Under the pieces are notes generated by a model. The model had not been told where the DNA came from, did no database searches, and saw only the letters and a program-made list of their open reading frames with translations. From Pseudomonas sp. BN417 (GTDB taxonomy: Bacteria; Pseudomonadota; Gammaproteobacteria; Pseudomonadales; Pseudomonadaceae), in the NCBI RefSeq assembly GCF_029871205.1, contig NZ_SSOJ01000116.1, forward strand, positions 1-39,904: 39,904 nt of DNA. Reading direction: 5' to 3'. Both the position numbers and the translations under genes were made by a program. Position 1 is the first letter of the stretch. Every line of letters starts with the position of its first letter. Below are positions 17,741 to 26,589 of this stretch, one piece after another.

Positions 17741-17837
17741 TGTGGGGGCGAATTCATTCGCTAACCGGACCGAAGGTTCGGCCGCCGAAGCCCAGGGGGC
17801 CGCTTCGCGCCCCATAGCGAATGAATTCGCCCCCACA
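17741..17837. repeat. Long palindromic repeat, copy 1 (kdpD-kdpE gap)
   Basis: 97 bases with perfect 23-base complementary ends (TGTGGGGGCGAATTC... and the reverse complement ending at 17837) around a GC-rich middle holding CCGGACC and GGTTCGGCC. The transcript would fold into one long hairpin. It fills the 166-base gap between kdpD and kdpE, genes that usually abut, and could reduce or separate kdpE expression. Confidence 0.9.
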
Positions 17838-17881
17838 GGTAAAGGGCAGTCCGCATTGGCAATGGAAACGACGAACCACCC

Positions 17882-18574
17882 ATGACAACCAACCAACCGA
17901 CCATCCTGGTCATCGACGACGAAGCGCAGATCCGCAAGTTCCTGCGCATCAGCCTGGCCGCCCAGGGCTACCGGGTGCTGGAAGGCGCCAATGGCCGTGA
18001 AGGCCTGGCCCAGGCGGTGCTGGCCAGGCCCGACCTGGTGGTGCTCGACCTCGGCCTGCCGGACCTGGACGGCAAGGACGTGCTGCGCGAACTACGCGAA
18101 TGGTCGCAGGTGCCGGTGCTGGTGCTCTCGGTGCGTGCCAGCGAGGGCGAAAAGGTGCTGGCGCTGGACAGCGGGGCCAACGACTACGTGACCAAGCCCT
18201 TCAGTATTCAGGAGTTCCTCGCCCGGGTGCGCGTGCTGCTGCGCCAGGGTGGCCCCGGCGAGCAACAGGAAGCCAGCGTCAGCAGTGGTCCGTTGCGCGT
18301 GGACTTCGCCTATCGCCGGGTGACCCTGGACGGTGAGGAAATTTCCTTGACCCGCAAGGAATACGCCGTGCTCGCCCAGCTGGCCCGGCATCTCGGCCGG
18401 GTAGTCACCCAGCAACAGCTGCTCAAGGACATCTGGGGGCCGAGCCACGTCGAGGACAGCCACTACCTGCGCGTGGTGGTCGGCCACCTGCGGCAGAAGC
18501 TCGATGACGATCCGGCCGACCCGCGATTCATCGTCACCGAAGCCGGCGTCGGCTACCGTTTGAAGGAGGCCTGA
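17882..18574 (+). CDS. kdpE: Response regulator KdpE
   Basis: A 230-residue OmpR-family regulator. The receiver domain has the acidic pair D12-D13, phosphoacceptor D56 (VVLDLGLPD) and the Lys of TKPF; the C-terminal winged helix carries [14 protein letters not shown] and ends GVGYRLKEA. It activates kdpFABC when phosphorylated by KdpD. All residues altered in the chimera at 6315 are intact here. It starts 44 bases after the repeat. Confidence 0.96.
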   Translation: MTTNQPTILVIDDEAQIRKFLRISLAAQGYRVLEGANGREGLAQAVLARPDLVVLDLGLPDLDGKDVLRELREWSQVPVLVLSVRASEGEKVLALDSGANDYVTKPFSIQEFLARVRVLLRQGGPGEQQEASVSSGPLRVDFAYRRVTLDGEEISLTRKEYAVLAQLARHLGRVVTQQQLLKDIWGPSHVEDSHYLRVVVGHLRQKLDDDPADPRFIVTEAGVGYRLKEA

Positions 18575-18654
18575 AAGCCGCTGTGCCGCCATGCTCACGG
18601 CGTGCGTCCAGTGCTGCATGGGCGCGAAGGCGCTCCCCCAACGGAAGGACCGGC

Positions 18655-19563
18655 ATGCAGCAGCTGTTGAACGAAATCCTTGACGAAGTACGCCCGCTGA
18701 TAGGCCTGGGCAAGGTGGCCAGTTACATCCCCGCGCTGTCCTGCGTCAGCTCGGACCAGCTCGGCATCGCCGTCTACAGCAACGACGGCGAGCTTTTCTA
18801 TGCCGGTGACGGCCTCACGCCTTTCTCCATCCAGAGTATTTCCAAGGTGTTCAGCCTGGTGCAGGCCATCCAGCACTCGGGCGAAGACATCTGGCAGCGC
18901 CTGGGGCACGAGCCTTCCGGCCAGCCGTTCAACTCCCTGGTACAGCTGGAGTTCGAGCGCGGCGTGCCGCGCAACCCCTTCATCAACGCCGGCGCCCTGG
19001 TGATCTGCGATATCAACGAATCGCGCTTCGCGGCGCCTTCGCTGTCCATGCGCGATTTCGTCCGGCGCCTCTCGGGTAACGGCCATGTGGTGTCCGACGA
19101 GGTGGTGGCCCGATCCGAGTACCAGCACCGTGCGCGCAACGCCGCCATGGCGTACCTGATGCAGTCCTTCGGCAACTTCCACAACGACGTGGAGGCCGTC
19201 CTGCACAGCTACTTCCACCACTGCGCCATCCGCATGAGCTGTGCCGACCTGGCGCTGGCCTTCAGTTTCCTGGCCAACGAAGGCATCAGCCCCCACAGCG
19301 GCGAACAGGTGCTCAGCCCGCGCCAGGCCAAGCAGGTCAACGCCATCATGGCCACCAGCGGCCTCTACGACGAAGCCGGCAACTTCGCCTACCGCGTGGG
19401 CCTGCCGGGCAAGAGCGGGGTAGGGGGCGGGATAGTGGCCGTGGTGCCGGGGCGCTTCACCGTCTGCGTCTGGTCCCCGGAGCTCAATCCGGCCGGCAAC
19501 TCCCTGGCGGGCATGGCGGCGCTGGAGAAGCTCTCGGAGCGGATCGGGTGGTCGATTTTCTAG
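18655..19563 (+). CDS. glsA: Glutaminase
   Basis: A 302-residue serine-type glutaminase of the beta-lactamase-like fold, the size of bacterial GlsA/GlsB. Family blocks include [10 protein letters not shown] (nucleophile Ser with Lys in S-x-x-K), [10 protein letters not shown] and GKSGVGGGI. It hydrolyses L-glutamine to glutamate and ammonia in the cytosol. The ATG at 18655 follows GGAAGGA; an upstream extension has no ribosome-binding site. It lies 80 bases after kdpE on the same strand and may be read from the kdp operon, though a functional link is not shown. Confidence 0.94.
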   Translation: MQQLLNEILDEVRPLIGLGKVASYIPALSCVSSDQLGIAVYSNDGELFYAGDGLTPFSIQSISKVFSLVQAIQHSGEDIWQRLGHEPSGQPFNSLVQLEFERGVPRNPFINAGALVICDINESRFAAPSLSMRDFVRRLSGNGHVVSDEVVARSEYQHRARNAAMAYLMQSFGNFHNDVEAVLHSYFHHCAIRMSCADLALAFSFLANEGISPHSGEQVLSPRQAKQVNAIMATSGLYDEAGNFAYRVGLPGKSGVGGGIVAVVPGRFTVCVWSPELNPAGNSLAGMAALEKLSERIGWSIF

Positions 19564-19582
19564 GGAACCTGTGGCGCGAAAT

Positions 19583-19680
19583 TGTGGGGGCGAATTCATT
19601 CGCTAACCGGACCGCAGGTTCGGCCTGCGGGGCCTCAGGGGGCAGCTGCGCTGCCCTTGGCGAATGAATTCGCCCCTACA
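19583..19680. repeat. Long palindromic repeat, copy 2 (glsA/patatin convergent gap)
   Basis: 98 bases with the same ends as copy 1 (TGTGGGGGCGAATTC... to ...GAATTCGCCCCTACA). The arms carry a few mismatches, and the inner segment holds a GGGGGCAGCTGCGCTGCCC sub-hairpin. It sits between two converging genes and may act as a two-way transcript end. Confidence 0.9.
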
Positions 19681-19697
19681 AGGGATTGCGCCACCCT

Positions 19698-20723
19698 TCA
19701 ATTTCCCCGCTCGTACCGTTCCAGGGTTTCACTGGCAATCTGCCGGCCAAGTTGGATCAGCTCCGGCGCCTTGTAGAACTCGAAGAAGCGGCACACGCGC
19801 TTGGGCACGTTGATCAGGATGTCCGGCGGGTAGCCGGCGATCTTGTATTGGGCCAGGGACGTCTGCATCACCTCGAAGCTCTGGTTGACCAGGTCCAGCA
19901 GCGAGGCCGGGCCGACACTGGCGATCACTTGCGAGCCGCTGGCGGACCTGGGCGCGCCTTCGGCCAGCGGGGCGGCGGCCGGTTGCTGCATCTGTGGTGC
20001 GGCGTTCTCCAGCCAGGGGTTGCCGCCAGGCAGGCTCTCCGGGTCGAGAAGGCCGTGCGGCTCGTCATCGCCGCGCTTCCAGAAGGGCAGCCGCGAGCCG
20101 AGGGAAGCCATCAGCAGGTCGACGCGGCTCTTGATCGCGGGCGGCCGCTCGATCACCGGCAACTGATAATCGCGTTGGGTCGTGGCGTTGAGGTTGACGG
20201 CGATGATCAGGTCGCAATGGCTGGAGACCACCGGGATGATCGGCAGCGGGTTCAGCAGGCCGCCGTCCACCAGCATGCGGGTGCCCTGGACCACTGGGGT
20301 GAAGAGGCTGGGAATGGCCGCCGAGGCGCGCATGGCCTGGTGCAGGCAGCCTTCCTGGAACCAGATTTCCTGCTGGTTGGTCAGGTCGGTGGCAACGGCG
20401 GTATAGGGGATGCGCAGGTCCTCGATGTTCACCTCGCCGACTATGTCGCGGATGCGCCCGAAGACCTTCTCGCCGCGGATGGCACCGAGCCGGAAGCTGA
20501 CGTCCAGGAGGCGCAGCACGTCCAGATAGTCCAGGCTTTCGGTCCATTCGCGATAGTGGTGCAGCTTGCCTGCGGCGTAGATGCCACCCACCACAGCGCC
20601 CATGGAGCAGCCGGCGATACAGGCGATGTCATAGCCGCGAGCCTCGATCTCTTCGATCACGCCGATGTGCGCGTAGCCTCGCGCACCTCCCGAACCCAGC
20701 ACCAGTGCAACGCGTTTGCTCAT
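19698..20723 (-). CDS. Patatin-like phospholipase (RssA type)
   Basis: A 341-residue cytosolic protein with the patatin Ser-Asp dyad: oxyanion loop GSGGARG (10-16), nucleophile S40 in GCSMG and Asp153 in DGG. The ATG at 20723 is chosen because the family begins at the strand KRVALVLGSGG; the upstream open frame is unlike the family. Residues 230-285 form a Pro/Ala-rich linker before a helical tail. Such proteins hydrolyse acyl esters of lipids; the substrate here is unknown. It is a single gene between converging glsA and the divergent lipoprotein gene. Confidence 0.9.
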   Translation of the reverse strand: MSKRVALVLGSGGARGYAHIGVIEEIEARGYDIACIAGCSMGAVVGGIYAAGKLHHYREWTESLDYLDVLRLLDVSFRLGAIRGEKVFGRIRDIVGEVNIEDLRIPYTAVATDLTNQQEIWFQEGCLHQAMRASAAIPSLFTPVVQGTRMLVDGGLLNPLPIIPVVSSHCDLIIAVNLNATTQRDYQLPVIERPPAIKSRVDLLMASLGSRLPFWKRGDDEPHGLLDPESLPGGNPWLENAAPQMQQPAAAPLAEGAPRSASGSQVIASVGPASLLDLVNQSFEVMQTSLAQYKIAGYPPDILINVPKRVCRFFEFYKAPELIQLGRQIASETLERYERGN

Positions 20724-20910
20724 GCGATTTCCCCCGCCAACTGAGCTTCGACGATACGCCCGCCAGCGGGGTGCCGCCAAGGCGCGCCATGCCTGCGCCA
20801 GAGCCGGTCGTCGGTGGCTGTCGATCAGTACACGGAGTTGAATCTTCCGGGTACCCGACCGTCTATCGAAACACTAGACTCTGTCGATCTTCACCACGGG
20901 AGTTTTATCG

Positions 20911-21189
20911 ATGAAAGCCTGGATCAGCCTGCCCCTGATGGCCCTGTTGCTCGTCGGTTGCGCCGGCAAGACGGCCCACCGCGACAGTTGCGCCACGGAA
21001 CTTGATGCCGCCTGGAAGGAACTGGACCTGGCCAAGGTCGAAGGCTTTTCCGGCACCGTGAGCTATTCCAAGGCCCTGAGCCTGCTCACCGCTGCCAAGA
21101 CCCAGCAGCAGTTCGAAAGCTTTGAAGGTTGCACCGAGAAGGCCGAGAAGGCCCGTTTCTACATTGGTGAATCCCGCGCTGGGCGGTAA
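20911..21189 (+). CDS. Small lipoprotein
   Basis: A 92-residue protein with a signal peptide ending in the lipobox LLVG-C17, so the mature chain should be lipid-anchored in the envelope. The rest is helical and charged with two more cysteines (C26 and C72), which could form one disulfide. CGGGAG precedes the ATG. Possible promoter elements are TTGAAT (20838-20843) and TATCGA near 20863. Similar small lipoproteins occur in Pseudomonas but I know of no function. Confidence 0.82.
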   Translation: MKAWISLPLMALLLVGCAGKTAHRDSCATELDAAWKELDLAKVEGFSGTVSYSKALSLLTAAKTQQQFESFEGCTEKAEKARFYIGESRAGR

Positions 21190-21219
21190 GCTCGCTCTCG
21201 CCGCCTGCCGCTCGCCACA

Positions 21220-22263
21220 TCAGGGCGAGGGGTGGGCAGCCCGAGTCCTTTCCCGCCGATAACGCCCCGGCGTCATGCCCCTCCAACGCTTGAACGCATG
21301 CAGGAAGTTGGACACCTCGCCGTACCCGAGCCGATCTGCGATCTCCTCCAGGCTCAGCCCCGTGGAGGCCAGCAGTTCTTCGGCCAGCGTCTGCCGTACC
21401 TCGTCCTGAAGCAGCCGAAAGCTGGTCCCCTCCGCCTCGAGCTTGCGCCGCAGGGTGCGTGAGGTCAGGTGCAGTTCGTCAGCCAGCCGCTCCATATCCG
21501 TCGCTTGCCCGGTCCGCGCGAGCAGGAGGTCGCGAACGCGCCCGGCAAAGCCGCCGCGCTCCCTTCGGCGTGCCAGGAGGATGCGGCATTGCTCTTCGCA
21601 ATGTTGCGCTACCTGCGGGTTGGCACCCGGTAGGGGAAGGTCGAGCAGCCGGCGGGGAATGATGATGCGGTTGTCCGCGGCAGCGAATTCCGGCGTCAGG
21701 CCCAGCAGGTCCCGGTAAGGCGCCGCATCGGCCGGTGCCGCTATGCGGAAACGGGCGCCCATTAGCGGCAGCTTGGCGTTGGTCAGGTCACGCTGCACGC
21801 TCAGCGCGCCGGCCACATCGCGTTCGAGGAGGAAGCTGCGCAGGTCTTCCGGCACATCCTCATCGTCGAACACCAGGTGCGCCTCTTCCCCGACCTCCAC
21901 CAGGTATATGCGGTGGAAGGCATAGGTCAGGTCCAGGTAGCGCAGGCCGAGTTGCGCGGCGCTGCGGTAGTTGGGGCTGCTGAGCAGCGCGAAGCCCCAG
22001 ATGCCATAGGTGTTGAGGCGGTAGCGCTGGCCCGCCTCGAGCCCTGCGCCCGGGAGGTGGCCAAGGCCCTGGGCGATATTGCGCAGCAGCTGCAGTTCCT
22101 GGCTGGCGGCGACTTCGGCGCCGGGGTCGGCGAGCAGCCGCCAGTCGAGCCCGGTCCCGGCCAGGCACTGCTCGACGGTCAGGCCGTGGTCGAGGCCGAA
22201 CTGCGTCATCAGCTGCACGCTGATGGCGCTGCGTCGCGCGGCCCAGTGGGGTGGCTGAGGCAT
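21220..22263 (-). CDS. AraC-family regulator of the adjacent monooxygenase operon
   Basis: A 347-residue protein with an OruR/ArgR-like 'arabinose-binding' N-terminal domain (about 20-210) and an AraC double helix-turn-helix at the C-terminus (about 250-340, LADELHLTSRTLRRKL ... IADRLGYGEVSNFLHAFKRW). It is divergent from the Baeyer-Villiger operon with 131 bases between, the usual layout for a local activator. The effector is not predictable; a ketone or ester substrate is a guess from context. Confidence 0.9.
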   Translation of the reverse strand: MPQPPHWAARRSAISVQLMTQFGLDHGLTVEQCLAGTGLDWRLLADPGAEVAASQELQLLRNIAQGLGHLPGAGLEAGQRYRLNTYGIWGFALLSSPNYRSAAQLGLRYLDLTYAFHRIYLVEVGEEAHLVFDDEDVPEDLRSFLLERDVAGALSVQRDLTNAKLPLMGARFRIAAPADAAPYRDLLGLTPEFAAADNRIIIPRRLLDLPLPGANPQVAQHCEEQCRILLARRRERGGFAGRVRDLLLARTGQATDMERLADELHLTSRTLRRKLEAEGTSFRLLQDEVRQTLAEELLASTGLSLEEIADRLGYGEVSNFLHAFKRWRGMTPGRYRRERTRAAHPSP

Positions 22264-22394
22264 GGGTGGAAACCTGTCCGAATTTCACAATTTGCTGTCC
22301 GACTATGCCATAACGCGATGCGGCGTGGCGCTCTAGGATTCTCCCTACCGCGCAATCCTTCGGGAGGGCGTGGACATATCCATGGGAGAGAACA

Positions 22395-23870
22395 ATGCAT
22401 AAGAATCCCGAGCATCCCGCGCCTTTGCACGTGCTGATCATCGGCGCCGGCTTCGGTGGCCTGGGCCTGGCCATCCAGCTGCAGAAGGCCGGCATCGAAG
22501 ACTTCCTGATCCTGGAAAAGGGCAGCGAAGTGGGCGGCACCTGGCGCGACAACAGCTACCCCGGCGCGGCCTGCGACGTGCCTTCGCACCTCTATTCCTT
22601 TTCCTTCGAACCCAAGGTTGACTGGTCACGCAAGTACGCACCGCAGGAAGAGATCTTCGCCTACCAGCGCCATTGCGCGGACAAGTACGGCCTGCGCCGG
22701 AAGATCCGCTTCGGCAGCGAGGTGACGGACGCCGAGTTCATTGAAGCCAGCGGCCTCTGGCACGTGAGCACGCGGAGCGGCGAACGCTTCAGCGCGCGTG
22801 CCCTGGTCAGCGCCTGCGGCCAGTTGAATCGCCCGGCCTGGCCGCGCATTCCGGGGCTGGACGGTTTCAAGGGCGAGCTGTTCCACTCGGCGCGCTGGAA
22901 CCACGGCTATCCGCTGGAGGGCAAGCGCGTGGCGGTGATCGGCACCGGCGCCAGCGCCATCCAGTTCGTCCCGCAGATCGCCCCGAAGGTCGCGCGGCTG
23001 CAGCTGTTCCAGCGCTCGGCGGCCTATGTGATCCCCAAGCCCGACCGCACTTATCGGGCCTGGGAACTGGCGCTCATGCGCCGCCTGCCGGGCCTGCAGA
23101 AGCTGGATCGGATGCTCAAGTACTTCCAGCACGAGACGCGGGTGCTGGCCTTCTCGGTGTTCCCGTTGCTGATGAAGCTGATGCGGCTGAAGTTCAACCG
23201 CCACCTGGCGCGCGGCATCCCGGATGCCGCGCTGCGCAAGCGCCTGCAGCCGGACTACCCATTGGGCTGCAAGCGCATCCTGATATCCAACGACTTCTAC
23301 CCGGCCCTGGCGCGGCCCAACGTGGAGGTGATCGACGGCGGCATACGCGAAGTGACGGATGACGCCCTGGTCACCGCCGACGGCCAGCGCCATGAGGTGG
23401 ACGCCATCATCCTCGGCACCGGTTTCACCGCCACTGACTTCCTCGCCCCGATGAGCATCCGCGGGCTGGCCGGGCGCGACCTGAACCAGGCCTGGCGGGA
23501 AGGCGCGGAGGCCTACCTCGGCATCAGCGTCAGTGGCTTTCCCAACCTGTTCATCCTCTACGGACCGAACACCAACCTGGGCCACAACTCGATCATCTAC
23601 ATGCTGGAGAGCCAGTTCCCCTATGTCCTGGACGGCATCAAGGCGCTGGGCGAGCCGGGGCTGCGCTACCTCGACCTGAAGCCCGCCGTGCAGCGCTCCT
23701 ACAACCAGCACCTGCAGCGACAGGTGCGCCACACCATCTGGGAGCAGGGCTGCAGCAGCTGGTACAAGACCGCGGATGGAAAAAACACCAACAACTGGCC
23801 CGGTTTCACCTTCACTTACCGCCAACTGACCCGTCGCCTGGAGCTGGACCACTATGAATGCACCCGTTGA
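22395..23870 (+). CDS. Baeyer-Villiger flavin monooxygenase
   Basis: A 491-residue class B flavoprotein monooxygenase. The FAD site is GAGFGG (17-22) followed by the GGTWRDNSYPGAACD block; the NADPH site is GTGAS (183-187). The Baeyer-Villiger signature FxGxxxHxxxW is present (F158, G160, H164, W168), with Asn where Pro/Asp is usual. Enzymes of this type insert oxygen next to a ketone to give an ester or lactone. It is the first gene of a three-gene operon; its end overlaps the hydrolase start by 17 bases. Confidence 0.92.
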   Translation: MHKNPEHPAPLHVLIIGAGFGGLGLAIQLQKAGIEDFLILEKGSEVGGTWRDNSYPGAACDVPSHLYSFSFEPKVDWSRKYAPQEEIFAYQRHCADKYGLRRKIRFGSEVTDAEFIEASGLWHVSTRSGERFSARALVSACGQLNRPAWPRIPGLDGFKGELFHSARWNHGYPLEGKRVAVIGTGASAIQFVPQIAPKVARLQLFQRSAAYVIPKPDRTYRAWELALMRRLPGLQKLDRMLKYFQHETRVLAFSVFPLLMKLMRLKFNRHLARGIPDAALRKRLQPDYPLGCKRILISNDFYPALARPNVEVIDGGIREVTDDALVTADGQRHEVDAIILGTGFTATDFLAPMSIRGLAGRDLNQAWREGAEAYLGISVSGFPNLFILYGPNTNLGHNSIIYMLESQFPYVLDGIKALGEPGLRYLDLKPAVQRSYNQHLQRQVRHTIWEQGCSSWYKTADGKNTNNWPGFTFTYRQLTRRLELDHYECTR

Positions 23871-24792
23871 GTTCACTGCCCCGGAACCGGGCCAGGAATT
23901 GCTGCGCACGACCCTGCGCGGCGCCTTGCGCCTGCTGTTCCGTGGCTTGATGCGGCCGCCCGTGCCAGTGGCCATGCAGCGTCTGGTGCTGCGCGCGCTG
24001 ACCGCCAGCACCCTGGCGCCACGCGGCCTGGTGCGCGAACCGGGGCGGCTGGCCGGGCGACCCTGCGAGTGGTACCGGCCCCAGGGCGGTAGCCATGTGG
24101 TGCTGCTCTACCTGCATGGCGGCGCCTTCATCACCGGCTCGCCGGCCACCCACCGCGCCATTACCGCGAATCTCGCCAAGCGCGCCGGGGTGGCGGTTTG
24201 CGCGCTGGACTACCGGCTGGCGCCGGAGCACCCCTTCCCCGCCGCGCGGGAGGATGCCCTGGCCGCCTACCGCGAACTGCTGGCGGCGGGTTTTCCGGCG
24301 TCGAGAGTCGTCATCGGCGGCGACTCGGCAGGCGGCAACCTGAGCCTGATCACCGCCCTGGAGATCAAGCGCCAGGGCCTGCCGCAACCGGCGGCGCTGC
24401 TGTGCTTCTCGCCGGTCACCGACCTCAGCGGCAGCCGCCAGCATCGGCCGGCGGCGGGCGACCCGCTGATCCATCCGGCCTGGGTGGAGCAGGCGATGGA
24501 TCTGTACTGCCCACCCGGCTTGGATCGCCGCGATCCGGCGCTGTCGCCGCTGTTCGCCGACCTTTCCGCCCTGGCACCGATGCTGGTGCAGGTGGCAGAG
24601 GACGAGGTGCTGCGCGACGACAGCCTGCATCTGGCCGAGCGGGTGCGCGCGGCCGGCGGCTGGGTGCGGCTGGAGCGCTACCCGGGCCTCTGGCATGTGT
24701 TCCAGGCCCACGCCGGGCTGTTGCGCACGGCGGACCAGGCCCTGGCCAGCGCGGCGGACTTCATCTGCAAGCGTGTGGACGAGGGGGCCTGA
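23854..24792 (+). CDS. HSL-family alpha/beta hydrolase (esterase)
   Basis: A 312-residue alpha/beta hydrolase with the hormone-sensitive-lipase oxyanion motif HGGAF (88-92), nucleophile S158 in GGDSAGG, an acidic residue in AEDEVLRDD (about 250) and His281 in LWHVF. It would cleave the ester made by the preceding monooxygenase. It overlaps the monooxygenase gene by 17 bases and precedes the dehydrogenase gene by one base, so the three are translated together. No signal peptide was seen. Confidence 0.92.
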   Translation: MNAPVEFTAPEPGQELLRTTLRGALRLLFRGLMRPPVPVAMQRLVLRALTASTLAPRGLVREPGRLAGRPCEWYRPQGGSHVVLLYLHGGAFITGSPATHRAITANLAKRAGVAVCALDYRLAPEHPFPAAREDALAAYRELLAAGFPASRVVIGGDSAGGNLSLITALEIKRQGLPQPAALLCFSPVTDLSGSRQHRPAAGDPLIHPAWVEQAMDLYCPPGLDRRDPALSPLFADLSALAPMLVQVAEDEVLRDDSLHLAERVRAAGGWVRLERYPGLWHVFQAHAGLLRTADQALASAADFICKRVDEGA

Positions 24793-24793
24793 G

Positions 24794-25555
24794 ATGGACA
24801 ACATCCTGATTACCGGCGCCGCCTCCGGCATCGGCGCGGCCACCGCCCGGTTGTTCCATGAGCGCGGCTGGCAGGTGGGTCTGATCGACCTCAACCCTGA
24901 AGCGCTCGCGACCCAGGCCGCCGCCTTGGGCGGCGTGTGGCACCGTGCGCTGGACGTCACCGATCTCGCCGCCGTCGAAGCCGCCCTGGCGGACTTCTGC
25001 GGCCGACACGGCGGCCAGCTGCGGCTGCTGTTCAATTGCGCGGGCGTACTGCGTTTCGGCCATTTCGAGGAGATCGGGATGGCCGAGCATGCGCGCATCC
25101 TGAACATCAATGTGCTGGGGCTGGTGCAGGTGACCCACGCCGCTTTTGCCTACCTCAAGGCCACCCGTGGCGCCCAGGTCATCAACATGGGGTCGGCATC
25201 CGGCCTGTATGGCACGCCGCACATGGCCAGCTATTCGGCCTCCAAGTTCGCCGTGCGCGGCTTCACCGAGGCCCTGGAACTGGAGTGGCGCGGCCATGGC
25301 ATCCGCGTCGGCGACCTGATGCCGCCCTTCGTGCGTACGCCCATGGTCAGCAGCCAATGCTTCGAACCGCCGGTGCTGCGCCGCCTCGGGGTGAATCTGG
25401 ACGCTGAGGACATAGCCCGGGCCGCCTGGCAGCAGGCGCAGGGCGCGGCAGTGCACCGGCCGGTGAGCTGGCTGTTCCGGCTGATGTACTGGTCCGGGCA
25501 GGTGTCGCCGGCCTGGGTGAGCCGGGGGATCATGAAGGCTCTCAGCGGAGTTTAG
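24794..25555 (+). CDS. Short-chain dehydrogenase/reductase
   Basis: A 253-residue classical SDR: TGAASGIG (7-14), NCAG (81-84), Ser near 134-136 and the catalytic YSASK (Y147, K151). An acidic Asp32 after the second strand (LIDLN) favours NAD(H). It may oxidise the alcohol released by the esterase or interconvert alcohol and ketone before the monooxygenase. It is the last gene of the operon. Confidence 0.92.
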   Translation: MDNILITGAASGIGAATARLFHERGWQVGLIDLNPEALATQAAALGGVWHRALDVTDLAAVEAALADFCGRHGGQLRLLFNCAGVLRFGHFEEIGMAEHARILNINVLGLVQVTHAAFAYLKATRGAQVINMGSASGLYGTPHMASYSASKFAVRGFTEALELEWRGHGIRVGDLMPPFVRTPMVSSQCFEPPVLRRLGVNLDAEDIARAAWQQAQGAAVHRPVSWLFRLMYWSGQVSPAWVSRGIMKALSGV

Positions 25556-25652
25556 CCGTCTCCCGGATGGGGGGAGCTTGATGTAGGGGCGGGCGCTACT
25601 ACGTGGCACAACCTGGGCGTGGCCGCAGCCGTCACCCAGCAAGGATGCTCGC

Positions 25653-25901
25653 ATGACCCCGCTCTTCGCCTATGCTTGTCTCGCGCTGTCCCGGCTACTG
25701 GTCGGCGGCAATATCGCCGTCGGCAAGCTGGTGCTGTCCATCGCCCTGGCGGTTTTGTCGAGCAAAAGGCCAATTTACTGGCGGATCAGGCACGAACGCC
25801 GCCTGTCGCCACTTTTGCGTCAATTTGTCCAACCGGTCGGCAGACCTGCCGCTCTGGCGCTACCCTGCAGAATGAAAGCTGCACGATCACTCTACGAGTG
25901 A
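25653..25901 (+). pseudogene. Probable EamA/DMT transporter remnant
   Basis: The first ~30 codons (MTPLFAYACLALSRLL, then VGGNIAVGKLVL) look like the start of an EamA-family drug/metabolite transporter, whose first helix ends with a similar G-x-N-x-x-x-G-K. After that the frame loses resemblance and ends at 82 residues, whereas the family has about 290-300. ALAVLSSKRP could be a scrap of the C-terminus, which would mean an internal deletion. The interval 25556-26075 otherwise holds only the leader of the next gene. Confidence 0.45.
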
Positions 25902-25990
25902 ATCAGTGGCCGGGTCCGCGCGGGGCCCGGTCAGAGTCTGGCGCTGTGTGTCTTCAGGGCTGGCTCGGGGGCGGCACTGCATGGTGTCGC

Positions 25991-26068
25991 GAAGCCGGAC
26001 CCCCCGGCTTCTCGGAAAGCGGAACAAAGCGGAACAAGCGGAAAAAATCATCCATCGCTAAGAGGAGG
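25991..26068 (+). promoter_or_regulatory. Leader of the RraB-like gene: hairpin, GGA repeats, strong ribosome-binding site
   Basis: An 8-bp hairpin (GAAGCCGG 25991-25998 with CCGGCTTC 26004-26011) is followed by four CGGAA units beginning at 26014, 26020, 26030 and 26039 in A-rich spacers, then AGGAGG at 26063-26068. Repeated GGA motifs, one inside the ribosome-binding site, are the pattern bound by RsmA/CsrA proteins. Binding is inferred. Confidence 0.4.
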
Positions 26069-26075
26069 TCGTTTC

Positions 26076-26417
26076 ATGAGCACAGCCTTCCACGATGATG
26101 TCAGCAGCAATCTCCTGCGCCGCATGAAAGAGGGCGGGTTCGATTTTGCCCGTGTCCATCCGATTGAGTTCTACGCCATTTTCCCCGATGAGGACCGGGC
26201 GCGAATGGCAGCGAAAAACTTCCGTGGCGAGTCCTTGAATGCCCAGGTATCGGTTCGCGCCGATGGGGCCTGGCACCTGCAGGTGAGCAAGGTCATGTAT
26301 GCCACTCATTCTGGAATCGGTGATTTCGAGCACGACCTGGAGGCCCTGGTGGTTCCCCTGGGCGGCGTGCTCGACGGTTGGGGCGTGACTCAGGAAGTCG
26401 CCGTCACTCAGCCTTGA
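26076..26417 (+). CDS. RraB-family protein (RNase E regulator type)
   Basis: A 113-residue cytosolic protein with the RraB-like fold markers: an N-terminal acidic/helical part, VHPIEFYAIFPDEDRARMAAKNF, then VSKVMYATHSGIGDFEHDLEALVVPLGG. In E. coli RraB binds RNase E and lowers its activity; members elsewhere are mostly untested. It is monocistronic, with a GGA-rich leader before it and a strong hairpin after it. Confidence 0.8.
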   Translation: MSTAFHDDVSSNLLRRMKEGGFDFARVHPIEFYAIFPDEDRARMAAKNFRGESLNAQVSVRADGAWHLQVSKVMYATHSGIGDFEHDLEALVVPLGGVLDGWGVTQEVAVTQP

Positions 26418-26423
26418 AGCAAC

Positions 26424-26458
26424 CCCGGTTCGTGGCGGCCGGCCCGCCGCGAACCGGG
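26424..26458 (+). terminator. Strong hairpin after the RraB-like gene
   Basis: CCCGGTTCG / CGAACCGGG with an inner GGCGG / CCGCC makes a stem of about 15 bp (one G-T wobble) and a 5-base loop, starting 7 bases after the stop codon. There is no T-run after it, so it may work as a Rho-assisted or processing end. The remaining 130 bases up to 26589 hold the next promoter and no gene. Confidence 0.5.
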
Positions 26459-26589
26459 CATTCCGGACAAATTCCCGGCTGCTTTCTCCTTCCCCCCTCT
26501 GGCTCGCAGAGCCGACGCAGAAACATAGACTTCCTTTACTCGACCTCGGCATGGCCTTTGCCTCAGACTCCGCCAACGGAGGGGAACCC

